A stretch of 48,412 nucleotides of DNA from Rikenellaceae bacterium (GCA_020859685.1 JAJBVT010000002.1:1-48412); one strand, 5' to 3'. Counted from the stretch's first letter, positions 35,229 to 44,097 are shown. Numbers and translations: made by a program. Notes: generated by a model from the letters alone, not told the origin.

Positions 35229-35265
35229 CCCTTACCGGCATCGGGGTAAGCCCTGCCGGTAAGGG
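35229..35265 (+). terminator. Hairpin after tpiA
   Basis: A perfect 12-bp stem (35229-35240 with 35254-35265) has a 13-base loop and lies 20 bp past the tpiA stop. There is no T-run, so its efficiency as a terminator is uncertain. Confidence 0.65.
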
Positions 35266-35283
35266 CATCCCCTCTCCCGGCCA

Positions 35284-35696
35284 TCACCGGTTACGGCCGA
35301 ATGCCGCATAGGTTCCCAGCAGGTAGAGCAGTCCGATTCCGAGCGCCGCAAGGGAAAAGAGGATTTGCAGGGAGTCTGGTATCTCGTCGGTATACCGGAA
35401 CACAAGGCCGGTCAATCCCCTTACGATATAGACCGCGGCGACTGCATACAGTGCCGGTTTCAGGAACGGAAGCCGCCGTTTCAGTATGCCCGCTCCGGCA
35501 AGGCGTATATCCCGAACCCGGCAAATACCAGCGCCACAAACAGGGTCAGGACCAGCGGCAAAGGCTCCCACACCGCGGCGGCCCGGGCCATTGGTCCGGA
35601 GACTCCGGTAATCTTAAACGCCTCCGCGGGCCGGAACAGTGCGGCGATATGGAGCAGCGATATAAACAGATTCAGGTAACCTCCCAGTTTTAACAT
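35284..35696 (-). pseudogene. Frameshifted small membrane protein gene
   Basis: Two overlapping minus-strand frames make one sensible protein. The first (ATG 35694-35696) encodes MLKLGGYLNLFISLLHIAAL and ends ALVFAGFGIYALPERAY at the stop 35481. The second continues with LAGAGILKRRLPFLKPALYA and ends LLYLLGTYAAFGRNR. A one-base shift near 35500 joins them to about 137 residues with four hydrophobic helices. It starts 28 bp behind the GtrA-like gene and shares its strand, so it was probably the last gene of the glycosylation cluster. I do not know the family. It may be a true mutation or a sequence error. Confidence 0.7.
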
Positions 35697-35724
35697 AAGG
35701 TATCGGTATCGGGTTTCATTCGGA

Positions 35725-36153
35725 CTAAAAAAGCAGGAGTTTCCTTGCCGTGAAGTTCCATACGGTAACGGTCACTGTGGTGACGATTTTGGAGACCAGG
35801 TAATAGAGCCCGGCCTTGTCGGTCAGGAGCCACATCAGCAGCGAAGTGAGCGCAAGGCCGACCAGACCGATAAGCACGAATATCACAAATTCCGCCCACG
35901 GCCGTCCTAGTCTCCTCCGGCCGAACACCCACCGGGTACTCAGCAGATAACTGGCCACAACCCCGGCGGTATACCCGATGACGGCGGAGACGAGGTAATG
36001 CAGCCCTACGAAGTCGGTAAATATCTTCAACAGTACGAAGTCGACAGCGAACGAAAGGCATCCGGCCATGACATACCTCACGGCTTCCCCCTCGGGCGAG
36101 GTACCCTTATGGGAAACGAGATAGCCCAATGTGATATATCTGCGATCTGTCAA
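35725..36153 (-). CDS. GtrA-like membrane protein
   Basis: GtrA-family proteins are small four-helix membrane proteins thought to flip polyprenyl-phosphate sugars across the cytoplasmic membrane. The 142-residue protein has the opening family segment VRYVMAGCLSFAVDFVLLKIF and helices at about 26-45, 50-72, 85-105 and 112-135. The motif YLLSTRWVFGRRR after the second helix is typical. It starts 29 bp behind the GT-C glycosyltransferase gene and is near a polyprenyl-sugar synthase gene, which supports the flippase reading. Confidence 0.88.
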   Translation of the reverse strand: MTDRRYITLGYLVSHKGTSPEGEAVRYVMAGCLSFAVDFVLLKIFTDFVGLHYLVSAVIGYTAGVVASYLLSTRWVFGRRRLGRPWAEFVIFVLIGLVGLALTSLLMWLLTDKAGLYYLVSKIVTTVTVTVWNFTARKLLLF

Positions 36154-36182
36154 AATGCAAGGGTGGATAGAGGTTCGGCTGG

Positions 36183-37985
36183 TTATCGGTCCGGCAGGTT
36201 AAAATAATCTTCGGGGATTTCCTCCCCTGCAAGTATCATCGCAGCCAGTCGGCGGTCGAAAAAGAGCAGGTAGGTTTCCGGTTCGTCCAGCTGCCATACC
36301 ACCGGGAAAAGTTCCGGATGGGTGTTCACGGCGGGAAGCAGGTAAAGCGGCGTCGAGTTGTACCCCAACTGCTCGAGCACCACGTAATCGGCGTTCTTCT
36401 CCACCAGGTCGGCTATCAACTCGTAGGGGTCGGTGGTAAATTTATAGTTTACGGCTACGAGCCTGTCCGCAAAGTAGTTGAACAGATCGGGTTTTCGGGC
36501 TATCACTACACTGCCCCGCGGGGCCTGCCGGTTCAGCTGGCGGGCAATGAGGAAATAGTTCTCGTAGTGCGGCGGGTACGGGTACCGGGCCATTTCGGCC
36601 TGTACGGCAAGCGGTTTGAGCGCAGGCAGTATCATTATAAGGAACAGGAACGGTAGGGTGCACGGCAGACCCTTCACCGGTTCGGGTTTCTCCCCGCCGG
36701 AAGGCAGGCGCGAGAGAGTCCACAGGACAAGGTAGTAGACACCCGCGTAGAAAAAGACGAACAGCAGCGGAGCCAGAGGCGTCACATAACGCGAACCGTT
36801 CCCCCCGTGCCACAGCATGAACAGGGCTATATTCCCTAACAGGTAGAATATGAATACCCAGCGCATCCGGCCCATCCTCCACGCCCCGTAAAAAACTATC
36901 CCTAAGACCACCAGACCCGAAATAACGGAGAGCGCCCCCGACGGCTCCTCACCCAACTCCATGAAGGGGAACACTATTTCGCGAAAGCCCTTAATCACCG
37001 TTTCGTCGAAGTTACCGACCATTTTGGTGAACATTTCGCCGAAGGTAGATATCGTACCCTGCTCCGGCCGCCAAGGGTTGACGGTCATAATGGTGCCGAA
37101 ATAGCGCGACTCGATGCCGTGCACCGCGTTGCGGACCGACCACGGCAGAAGGAGCAGAACCACTCCGCCCGCGAATACCCCCGCCTGTTTCCACTCCCGC
37201 CTGAAAAGAAAGAATACCAGACCCGCATCCAGCGCGGACATCCCAACCGACCGGATATAATATGCCGCGACAAGCAGAACCACAGCACCCCAGAACCGCA
37301 CATCGCGCAGGAAGCAGTATGGCCGGGTGGATGGGGATTGGCCGGAAGGCGGAGGCGAGCTGGCGGATTGAATGCCGGAGGTAGGGGCTGGTCCCAGAGT
37401 TTGCCTACCGGAAGATACGGTATTTTGCCTGCCGTGAGACGGGGCAGGCCCGGTGGTGGATTGGGAGTAGGCAGAAGAAGTTGACGGTCGGCCGTCACGG
37501 GACGGACGGCCCGAGTAGAGGTAAAGCATAAACATTCCGGCCGTAACGCAGAACATATAGGCCATTTCGGACATTACGATGGTAGCGAACCCGAGCGTCT
37601 GCGGCGAGAATACCGCCAGCAGGACCGTGCAGAACGCCAACACCGGACGGCCCGTAAGCCCTTTTACCATAACGAATACCATCAGGAGCGAGGCGAGCAG
37701 CAATATCCCGTTCAGGATTTTGAAAAAGACCAGCGAATCTATTCCGAGCACCATGAAAAACGACAGCAGGGCCGAATAGCCGGGCGGGAAGTGGCTGGCC
37801 GGATGGTAGCCGCCGTCCGTTCCCATTGCCGTGTACCCGTGGCCGTCGGCCAAATTCCGGGCGAGGGTCAGGTAGACCGCATTGTCGCCGCTGATATGCA
37901 GCTTAGGGTCGAACTGGGTCGAGAACATTACCGCGAAGACAACGGCTATTACAGCTATATAGAGTAAGTTCAGTCTTTTTTCCAT
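36183..37985 (-). CDS. GT-C (ArnT/PMT-like) membrane glycosyltransferase
   Basis: This 600-residue protein has about ten to twelve membrane helices and the features of GT-C transferases that use polyprenyl-phosphate sugars outside the cytoplasm. These are an N-terminal helix, then an acidic loop with DGGYHPASHFPPGYSALLSF, and a C-terminal extracytoplasmic domain (NYFLIARQLNRQAPRGSVVIARKPDLF). A stretch of about 65 residues (about 157-222) between membrane segments is almost only Ser, Pro, Gly, Thr, Arg and Gln and looks disordered. The acceptor (lipid, glycan or protein) is unknown. Confidence 0.83.
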   Translation of the reverse strand: MEKRLNLLYIAVIAVVFAVMFSTQFDPKLHISGDNAVYLTLARNLADGHGYTAMGTDGGYHPASHFPPGYSALLSFFMVLGIDSLVFFKILNGILLLASLLMVFVMVKGLTGRPVLAFCTVLLAVFSPQTLGFATIVMSEMAYMFCVTAGMFMLYLYSGRPSRDGRPSTSSAYSQSTTGPAPSHGRQNTVSSGRQTLGPAPTSGIQSASSPPPSGQSPSTRPYCFLRDVRFWGAVVLLVAAYYIRSVGMSALDAGLVFFLFRREWKQAGVFAGGVVLLLLPWSVRNAVHGIESRYFGTIMTVNPWRPEQGTISTFGEMFTKMVGNFDETVIKGFREIVFPFMELGEEPSGALSVISGLVVLGIVFYGAWRMGRMRWVFIFYLLGNIALFMLWHGGNGSRYVTPLAPLLFVFFYAGVYYLVLWTLSRLPSGGEKPEPVKGLPCTLPFLFLIMILPALKPLAVQAEMARYPYPPHYENYFLIARQLNRQAPRGSVVIARKPDLFNYFADRLVAVNYKFTTDPYELIADLVEKNADYVVLEQLGYNSTPLYLLPAVNTHPELFPVVWQLDEPETYLLFFDRRLAAMILAGEEIPEDYFNLPDR

Positions 37986-38118
37986 AGGTCCGCTATCCGT
38001 AAACCGCCCGGGGTAATATATGATGTTACGAGTTTACCTTGGTATTCAGGTGGTCCGACCTTCCCGATTGCCGGCAAATCGCTAACCGCGCCGGGTTTGG
38101 CCGGTACTGTTCCGGCAA

Positions 38119-38883
38119 TCAAATTACCGTAGAGGTTCCGCCCCTTTTCCATAATTTGCTTTTTGTCAGGCCCCATTTCGATAGCCTGTACGATATGGAT
38201 ACGCCTATCACCCCGAGGCCGTAGACGGCGCTCCGGCGAAGATTGATAGACGAAGCGTCGTCGAAATATTTCGTGGGGCAGGTGATTTCGCCTATCTCAT
38301 AGCCGTGCCAGAATATCTGGGCGAGCATCTGGTTATCGAAGATAAAATCGTCCGAACAGGCATAGTAGTCGACCCTGCGGAGTACCTCGGCCGAGAAGGC
38401 CCGGAAACCGGTGTGGTACTCGCTCAGTTTTTGGTTGAGCATCAGGTTCTGAAACCATGTCAGGCCGCGGTTGGCGACGTATTTAAGCAGGGGCATCCCC
38501 CCTTTGCGTGCCCCCTTACCGAGGATACGCGAGCCGAGAACCACCGGGTACAGCCCGCGGGCGATGATATGACACATGGGTTCGATGAGTTTGGGGGTGT
38601 ACTGATAATCGGGATGGAGCATAACGACGATGTCGGCCCCGAGTGAGAGGGCCTTGTCGTAGCACGTCTTCTGGTTGCCACCGTATCCCCGGTTCTGCTC
38701 GTGGACCAGAACGTGGGCTATGCCCAGCCTGCGGGCCTCCTCCACCGTGCCGTCGCGGCTGCAATCGTCCGTAAGGATTACCTCGTCGACGATGCCGAAC
38801 GGTATCTCCCGGTAGGTCATTTCGAGGGTCCGGGCCGCATTGTACGCGGGCATAACCACCACTATTTTCTTTCCCTCTATCAT
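38119..38883 (-). CDS. GT2 polyprenyl-phosphate sugar synthase (DPM1-like)
   Basis: The 254-residue protein is a family 2 glycosyltransferase. It has KIVVVMPAYNAARTLEMTY at the N-terminus, DDCSRDGT (nucleotide-binding acid pair) and MLHPDYQYTP where the metal-binding DxD motif usually lies. HTGFRAFSAEVLRRV follows. This arrangement fits enzymes that make dolichyl- or undecaprenyl-phosphate mannose or glucose. It lacks the two C-terminal membrane helices of classical GtrB. ATG 38883 gives the normal N-terminus; an in-frame start at 38949 adds 22 residues of unlikely sequence. It leads the cluster that continues with the GT-C and GtrA genes. Confidence 0.88.
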   Translation of the reverse strand: MIEGKKIVVVMPAYNAARTLEMTYREIPFGIVDEVILTDDCSRDGTVEEARRLGIAHVLVHEQNRGYGGNQKTCYDKALSLGADIVVMLHPDYQYTPKLIEPMCHIIARGLYPVVLGSRILGKGARKGGMPLLKYVANRGLTWFQNLMLNQKLSEYHTGFRAFSAEVLRRVDYYACSDDFIFDNQMLAQIFWHGYEIGEITCPTKYFDDASSINLRRSAVYGLGVIGVSISYRLSKWGLTKSKLWKRGGTSTVI

Positions 38884-39011
38884 CTGCGAATGGGCTGGAA
38901 GGCTGAAATTCCAAAGCCACCGTAAAAGTACAAATTTAGCGTGAATCACGGATACCCAGATCCGTAACTTTCAAAGGGACGGGCAGTGTCGCCGCCGGGC
39001 GGAATAAAAAA

Positions 39012-39032
39012 CCCCGCCGGGTATCGGCGGGG
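39012..39032 (-). terminator. Terminator of the arginine operon
   Basis: A perfect eight-bp stem, CCCCGCCG (39012-39019) with CGGCGGGG (39025-39032), is followed on the minus strand by a T-run. It lies 25 bp past the argB stop. Confidence 0.93.
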
Positions 39033-39057
39033 AGTCCATATCTTAAACGGCAGTTTA

Positions 39058-39822
39058 TCATAATCTGATAACGGTGCCCTTGCGGTCGGCCACCGATTCG
39101 GCCGAGCATATAACCACTCTCGACACACCACTGCGTACGGCCGAGAACGCGTTCTCGAGTTTGGGGAGCATGCCTTCGCTCACCGTGCCGTCGGCTTTCA
39201 GCGTCTCGAACGACCGCTCGTCTATCTCGGCGATAACCGAATCCTCGTCGTCCTTGTCAGCCAGCACTCCCTGTTTTTCAAAACAGTAGACCAACTCTAC
39301 CGGAACCCCCGCCGCCATCGCCACTGCGATGGTCTGCGCCACCGTGTCGGCGTTGGTATTGAGAAGCGAGCCGTTTCCGTCGGTGGTAATGGGGGCGATG
39401 ATAGCCGTGTAGCCGCCCTGCGCCAGCATCTCGAGCAGGCCCGTATTCACCTCCACCGGGTCGCCGACATAGCCGTAATCCACCGGTTCGGCGGGACGCC
39501 TGCGCGACAGGACAAGTTTACCGTCGGCACCCGACAGGCCGACCGCACGGCAGCCGCGGGCACCCAGTTTGTTGACAATCTCCTTGTTGATAAGTCCGGC
39601 GTAAACCATCGTAACCACTTCGAGTGTGCGCTCGTCCGTCACCCGCCTGCCGTTGAGCATAACCGGCTCTATTCCAAGCGTGCGCGATATAGCGCTGGCT
39701 ATCCTGCCGCCCCCGTGGACCAGGATTTTAGGTTCGTCCAACCGGGCGAAATCGTCCAGAAAGGACTCCAGCCTGTCGGGGTTATCGACAACGTTACCGC
39801 CTATTTTAACAACTTTCAACAT
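39058..39822 (-). CDS. argB: Acetylglutamate (or succinylglutamate) kinase
   Basis: ArgB phosphorylates the side chain of an N-acylated glutamate in arginine synthesis. The 254-residue protein has the amino-acid kinase opening VVKIGGNVVD and the glycine-rich loop LVHGGGRIAS. It also has the acyl-glutamate binding region RRVTDERTLEVVTMVYAG and the ATP-site segment NTNADTVAQTIAVAM. In Bacteroides the pathway runs on N-succinyl rather than N-acetyl intermediates; the sequence here does not let me decide between them. It is the last gene of the cluster, 189 bp behind argD, and ends at a strong terminator. Confidence 0.94.
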   Translation of the reverse strand: MLKVVKIGGNVVDNPDRLESFLDDFARLDEPKILVHGGGRIASAISRTLGIEPVMLNGRRVTDERTLEVVTMVYAGLINKEIVNKLGARGCRAVGLSGADGKLVLSRRRPAEPVDYGYVGDPVEVNTGLLEMLAQGGYTAIIAPITTDGNGSLLNTNADTVAQTIAVAMAAGVPVELVYCFEKQGVLADKDDEDSVIAEIDERSFETLKADGTVSEGMLPKLENAFSAVRSGVSRVVICSAESVADRKGTVIRL

Positions 39823-39967
39823 ATTCTCAACAAACTTATCGACACCTTACGGAGGTTATTACATGTGCCGCCTGTCCAAAAAGCACGCCCGTTTCGTGTA
39901 CCGAGCCTTTTTATGGTATATTCCGGCCTGATTCCACCGATGTACTCGGGAAGAGACAATTGTGCCA

Positions 39968-39994
39968 GATCCTTCACTACGTTCAGGATGACAT
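39968..39994. repeat. Half copy of the repeat family between argD and argB
   Basis: GATCCTTCACTACGTTCAGG and the following ATGACAT match the solitary end at 34197-34223. It lies within the arginine gene cluster, in the only long gap (189 bp) of its distal half. Confidence 0.75.
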
Positions 39995-40011
39995 GTTGCA
40001 TCCAGAATACT

Positions 40012-41163
40012 CTACATCCCGGTCACCTCGCCGTCCGAAGCGAGCTTTATAAGCGCCTCCACCGCCCGGTCGGCTTCGGCTTTACCGATGTTCAGAGCGG
40101 GCAGCAACCTTATAGTATGTTTACCGGCCGAGCCTACGAAAATCCTCTCCTGATAGACCAGTTTCTTCCGCATAGCTGCCGTCTCGAACGGAAACTCGAT
40201 ACCTATCATCAACCCGCGGCCGCGCAGCTCCTTTACGTTGGGCACCTCCCTGAGCCGCTCCATCAGGTATTCCCCCGTCCGGGCGGCGTTATCCATAAGG
40301 TTGTCCCGGAGCATTACCTCCGACACGGCGATAGCGGCCGCGCAGGCGAGGTAACTCCCACCGAATGTGGTGCCCAGCATCCCGTGGCGGGGTTTTATAT
40401 GGGGAGCGATGGCAAGCGCGGCGACCGGAAACCCGTTGCCGATACCCTTGGCCATCGTATATATATCGGCATCCACCCCGGCCCAGTCGTGCGAGTAGTA
40501 GCGCCCGGTCCTACCGCATCCGCATTGCACCGAGTCGGCGACGAACACCGCTCCGTACCGGTCGCACAGCTCCCGGACAGCCCGCAGGAACCCGTCCGAT
40601 GCGACCCTGATACCGGCCACACCCTGTATGCCCTCCACTATCACGGCGGCCACTTCGGGGCCGTGGGCGGCGAAATACTCGCGCAGGGCCTGCTTGTCGT
40701 CGAAGGGGAGGAACACCACGTTGTCGGTCTCGTTCACGGGGGCCACTATACCAGGATTGTCCGTCGCCGCGACGGCGAGCGAGGTCCTGCCGTGGAACGC
40801 CCCCCGGAAAGCCACAACCTTCCTACGGCCGGTATGGAACGAGGCCAGTTTCAGCGCGTTCTCGTTTGCCTCGGCCCCGGTCGAGACCAGAAACAGGGCG
40901 TAGTCGGGCTTGCCCGTAAGGCGCCCCATCAACTCAGCCAGCTCCGATTGTCTTTTGATAACCACCGAGTTGGAATAGAACCCTATTTCGGACAACTGCC
41001 GTTCGAGCGCCGCCACGTACTCCGGGGCGGTGTGGCCAATCGAGATAACCGCGTGGCCGCCGTACATATCGAGGTACTCGTTACCCTTATCGTCCCAAAC
41101 CCGGGAACCTTCTCCCCGCACGACGGCTACATCGTACACGGGGTATACATCGAACATCTGCAT
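40012..41163 (-). CDS. argD: Acetylornithine (or succinylornithine) aminotransferase
   Basis: ArgD makes N-acylornithine from the semialdehyde using glutamate and pyridoxal phosphate. The 383-residue protein belongs to class III aminotransferases. It has GSRVWDDKGNEYLDMYGGHAVISIGH at the N-terminus, STGAEANENALKLA (PLP-phosphate site), IVEGIQGVAG, DSVQCGCGRTG and the PLP lysine in MAKGIGNGFPVAAL. The gene starts 11 bp behind argC. DSVQCGCGRTG has Ser-Val where most relatives have Glu-Val (DEVQxGxGRTG), which could reflect a different acyl group. The succinyl form is possible by analogy with Bacteroides. Confidence 0.93.
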   Translation of the reverse strand: MQMFDVYPVYDVAVVRGEGSRVWDDKGNEYLDMYGGHAVISIGHTAPEYVAALERQLSEIGFYSNSVVIKRQSELAELMGRLTGKPDYALFLVSTGAEANENALKLASFHTGRRKVVAFRGAFHGRTSLAVAATDNPGIVAPVNETDNVVFLPFDDKQALREYFAAHGPEVAAVIVEGIQGVAGIRVASDGFLRAVRELCDRYGAVFVADSVQCGCGRTGRYYSHDWAGVDADIYTMAKGIGNGFPVAALAIAPHIKPRHGMLGTTFGGSYLACAAAIAVSEVMLRDNLMDNAARTGEYLMERLREVPNVKELRGRGLMIGIEFPFETAAMRKKLVYQERIFVGSAGKHTIRLLPALNIGKAEADRAVEALIKLASDGEVTGM

Positions 41164-41174
41164 AGCTTTAATTT

Positions 41175-42164
41175 TTAAAACGCCGAGGCTTTGAGCCGGA
41201 GACCCGCCGAGCGCTCCAGACCGAACATAAGGTTAAGGTTCTCCACGGCCTGCCCGCTCGCCCCTTTCAGCAGGTTGTCGATAACCGAGGTCACCAGCAG
41301 CATGTCGCCGTGCTTTTTAATATGAAGCAGGCATTTGTTGGTGTTGACGACCTGCTTGAGGTCAATCGGCTCGGCGCTCAGGAATGTAAAAGGGGAATCG
41401 TGGTAATAGTCCTGAAAGACGGCTTCTACCTCCTCCTGCGGCGCGGGGCACCGCATGGTGACCGAGGCGTGTATACCGCGGGCAAAGTCGCCACGGGCGG
41501 GCACGAAAGCCAGCGGGGGGACGGGAAGCCCGGCCGGTACGGCGGCTGCAAGGCTCTCGCCTATCTCGCCGAGGTGCTGATGGGCGAACTCCTTGTAAAC
41601 CGAGTGGTTATTGGCCCGCCAACTGAAATGGGTGGTCGGCGTGGGCTTCTGCCCGGCCCCGGTGGAACCGGTTACGGCGTTTACCGTTATATCGTTTTTC
41701 AACAAACCGGCCCCGGCCAGCGGCAACAGTGCAAGCTGTATGCAGGTGGCGAAGCAGCCGGGGTTGGCGATATTCCGTGCCGAAGCGATCTTACCGGCAT
41801 TCATCTCCGTAAGGCCGTAAACAAACTCGCGGCCGCCGAAGACCGAGTTATCACGCAGGCGGAAGTCGTGGCTCAGGTCTATTATACGCACATGTTCCGG
41901 CACCGGATTCTCTGTGAGAAACCTGCGGGCGGCACCGTGGCCCACGCAGAGGATGGCCGCGTCGATATCCCACGAAAGGCGGTCGGTAAATGTAAGGTCG
42001 CAATCGCCCACCAGATCGCGGTGGACGGAGCATACCGGGTTCCCGGCGTTGCTGGTGCTGTGCACATAGGCTATTTCCGCCTCCGGATGGTTTACCAGTA
42101 TCCTGATGGCCTCCCCGGCGGTATATCCCGCGCCTCCGATTATTCCGATCTTTATTTTTCCCAT
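41175..42164 (-). CDS. argC: N-acetyl-gamma-glutamyl-phosphate reductase (or succinyl form)
   Basis: ArgC reduces the acyl-glutamyl phosphate to the semialdehyde with NADPH. From ATG 42164 the protein has 329 residues. The Rossmann motif GIIGGAGYTAGEAIRIL lies at the N-terminus, the catalytic Cys in ARNIANPGCFATCIQLAL, and SGAGQKPTPTTHFSW-like and HQHLGEIG segments follow. An in-frame start at 42362 would add 66 residues of lipoprotein-gene antiframe with no family match, so I reject it. It is 10 bp behind the lipoprotein gene and 11 bp ahead of argD, clearly within one transcript. Confidence 0.95.
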   Translation of the reverse strand: MGKIKIGIIGGAGYTAGEAIRILVNHPEAEIAYVHSTSNAGNPVCSVHRDLVGDCDLTFTDRLSWDIDAAILCVGHGAARRFLTENPVPEHVRIIDLSHDFRLRDNSVFGGREFVYGLTEMNAGKIASARNIANPGCFATCIQLALLPLAGAGLLKNDITVNAVTGSTGAGQKPTPTTHFSWRANNHSVYKEFAHQHLGEIGESLAAAVPAGLPVPPLAFVPARGDFARGIHASVTMRCPAPQEEVEAVFQDYYHDSPFTFLSAEPIDLKQVVNTNKCLLHIKKHGDMLLVTSVIDNLLKGASGQAVENLNLMFGLERSAGLRLKASAF

Positions 42165-42174
42165 TTGGCTTTTA

Positions 42175-42900
42175 TTATTCCTGCTGCAACCAACGGAATA
42201 CTCCGTCGTCCCAGTAAACAAATCCGCCGCCGCACGCCTCGGCAACATGCACGTAAACGGCATCGTAAGGCAGGTATACAATTTCATCTTCCGGGACGTC
42301 TTCGAAAGCCCGGAAGTCGTCGGTGTAATTCGACCAGAGAGGCTCCCCGGCGGGCACGGCACGCATTTCGCCCACCCAATAGTAATCGTCTCCTCCCGGA
42401 TTATCCTCCTCGAAAAATACGAACATCCTTCCGTAGTGGTTGCCTTTGTTTATGAACAACAACCTGACCCTGCCCGTATCGACGGTCCGGACCAGTACCG
42501 CGATATCGTCGTCCCGTTCGCCGAAGAAATTACCCGACACGTGGAATACGCCGTCGCCGTAGTCCGGTACATGGGGAACATAATCCGCCAACTCGGGATA
42601 CTGTGCCAGAATGGCTGCAATGTTTTCGATCTCCTCCGAAAGGGAATCGTCCGGTAAATCCCGGGGCGAATCTTCCGTTTCGAATAGAGCTTCCGGTACG
42701 GACCCGGCTTCTTCCGGTCCCGACCCGGCGGTTTCCACCGCGGGCTGTTCTCTAACTTCCGTAGCGGACGACGGTACGGTCTGCGTGGCTACCTTCTCCG
42801 CCGAAACGGTTCCGGTCGAACCACCGTTTCCCGACAAGATGCAGCTAACAAGAAATAAAGGCGCTACCGCCAGCAGGGTATTTATGGTCTTCAGGTACAT
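42175..42900 (-). CDS. Unknown lipoprotein inserted in the arginine operon
   Basis: I do not recognise this 241-residue protein. It has a lipoprotein signal (lipobox FLVSC, Cys20) and then a Ser/Glu/Pro-rich linker (about 25-85, including VETAGSGPEEAGSVPEA). A folded, acidic and aromatic domain follows (about 90-241), with segments FINKGNHYGRMFVFFEED, YYWVGEMRAVPAGEP and the C-terminus GGFVYWDDGVFRWLQQE. Its ATG follows the argG stop directly (TAG-ATG), so its translation is probably coupled to argG. The context would suggest an arginine-linked envelope function, but chance insertion is equally possible. Confidence 0.85.
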   Translation of the reverse strand: MYLKTINTLLAVAPLFLVSCILSGNGGSTGTVSAEKVATQTVPSSATEVREQPAVETAGSGPEEAGSVPEALFETEDSPRDLPDDSLSEEIENIAAILAQYPELADYVPHVPDYGDGVFHVSGNFFGERDDDIAVLVRTVDTGRVRLLFINKGNHYGRMFVFFEEDNPGGDDYYWVGEMRAVPAGEPLWSNYTDDFRAFEDVPEDEIVYLPYDAVYVHVAEACGGGFVYWDDGVFRWLQQE

Positions 42901-44097
42901 CTATTCGTTTTCCGGTCCGTTGACCTTGTAATATATCTTGGTCTGGTTGCCGAGTATCTTTCCGAAGCCCTTCACGTCCTCGGCGGTCCAGTCCTCCATC
43001 ATTTCGCCGTAGGCGCCGAAGCTGGTGTTCATCAAATCGTGCGGGCTCTCGACCCCCACCACGAAGAAGCGGTACGGGGCCAGCTCCACGATAACCTTAC
43101 CCGTTACGTTGCGCTGGCTCTTTTCGAGCAGCGCCTCGAAATCGCGCATCACCGGGTCGTAATATTGCCCCTCGTGGAGGTGGTTACCGTAGAAGGCCGA
43201 AATCTGGTCTTTCCAGAAAAGCTGCCATTTGGTAAGCACATGTTTTTCGAGCGTGTGGTGTGCTTTTATAATAATAAGCGGGGCGGCGGCCTCGAACCCT
43301 ACCCTGCCCTTTATACCGATAATGGTATCGCCCACGTGCATATCGCGCCCTATGGCGTACGGCGCGGCGATGCGATGCAGCGAGCGGATGGCCTCTATAC
43401 GGTCGTCGAACGTGCGGCCGTCCACCTCAGTAAGCTCTCCCCGCTCGAACCCGAGCGTGATGCGGCGCGGTTTCTCCTCGGTAAGCTGCGTCGGGTAGGC
43501 CTCCCCGGGAAGGGTGTCGGACGAGGTAAGGGTCTCTTTACCGCCCACAGACGTACCCCACAGGCCCTGGTTAATCGAATAGAGGGCCTTCTCGAAATCG
43601 AAATCCACCCCGTTGGCGCGAAGGTATGCAATCTCCTCCTCCCGGCTGAGCCGTTTCTCGCGGATAAGGGCGAGCACCTCGATTTCCGGGGCTATTATAT
43701 TGAAGACCATATCGAACCGTATCTGGTCGTTACCCGCCCCGGTACTGCCGTGGCACAGGTAATCGGCCCCGATTTCCTGCGCGTATTTCGCGATTGCCGT
43801 GGCCTGCGAAATACGCTCGGAGCTGACCGAAATGGGGTAGGTCGAGTTCTTGAGCACGTTGCCGTAAATCATGTATTTTATCTGGTGCTCGTAATAATCC
43901 TGCGTCACGTCCAGCGCCACGTAACTCGTCACCCCGAGGGCAAGGGCGCGCTCCCTGATATTGTCGAGCTCCTCAGGGGAGAACCCGCCCGTGTCAGCAA
44001 GCGCCGCATGAACCTCCATGCCCATCTCCTTTGCCAGGTAAACCGCGCAGTACGAGGTGTCGAGACCTCCGCTGTACGCCAGAACTACTTTTTTCAT
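42901..44097 (-). CDS. argG: Argininosuccinate synthase
   Basis: ArgG joins citrulline and aspartate with ATP to argininosuccinate. The 398-residue protein has the ATP-binding motif AYSGGLDTSYC near the N-terminus and the conserved YLCHGSTGAGNDQIRFD region. The substrate segments MHVGDTIIGIKGRVGFEAAAPLI and GNHLHEGQYYDPVMRDFEALL follow. Length is normal. The gene lies 78 bp behind a GNAT acyltransferase gene and its stop codon abuts the ATG of a lipoprotein gene. ArgH and the carbamoyltransferase are not in the window. Confidence 0.97.
   Translation of the reverse strand: MKKVVLAYSGGLDTSYCAVYLAKEMGMEVHAALADTGGFSPEELDNIRERALALGVTSYVALDVTQDYYEHQIKYMIYGNVLKNSTYPISVSSERISQATAIAKYAQEIGADYLCHGSTGAGNDQIRFDMVFNIIAPEIEVLALIREKRLSREEEIAYLRANGVDFDFEKALYSINQGLWGTSVGGKETLTSSDTLPGEAYPTQLTEEKPRRITLGFERGELTEVDGRTFDDRIEAIRSLHRIAAPYAIGRDMHVGDTIIGIKGRVGFEAAAPLIIIKAHHTLEKHVLTKWQLFWKDQISAFYGNHLHEGQYYDPVMRDFEALLEKSQRNVTGKVIVELAPYRFFVVGVESPHDLMNTSFGAYGEMMEDWTAEDVKGFGKILGNQTKIYYKVNGPENE

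Noticed and set aside
37970..38176. Open frame of 68 codons between the GT2 and GT-C genes
   Set aside because: It overlaps the 3' end of the GT2 gene by 58 bases, has no recognisable features and would place a gene where only a short gap is expected.
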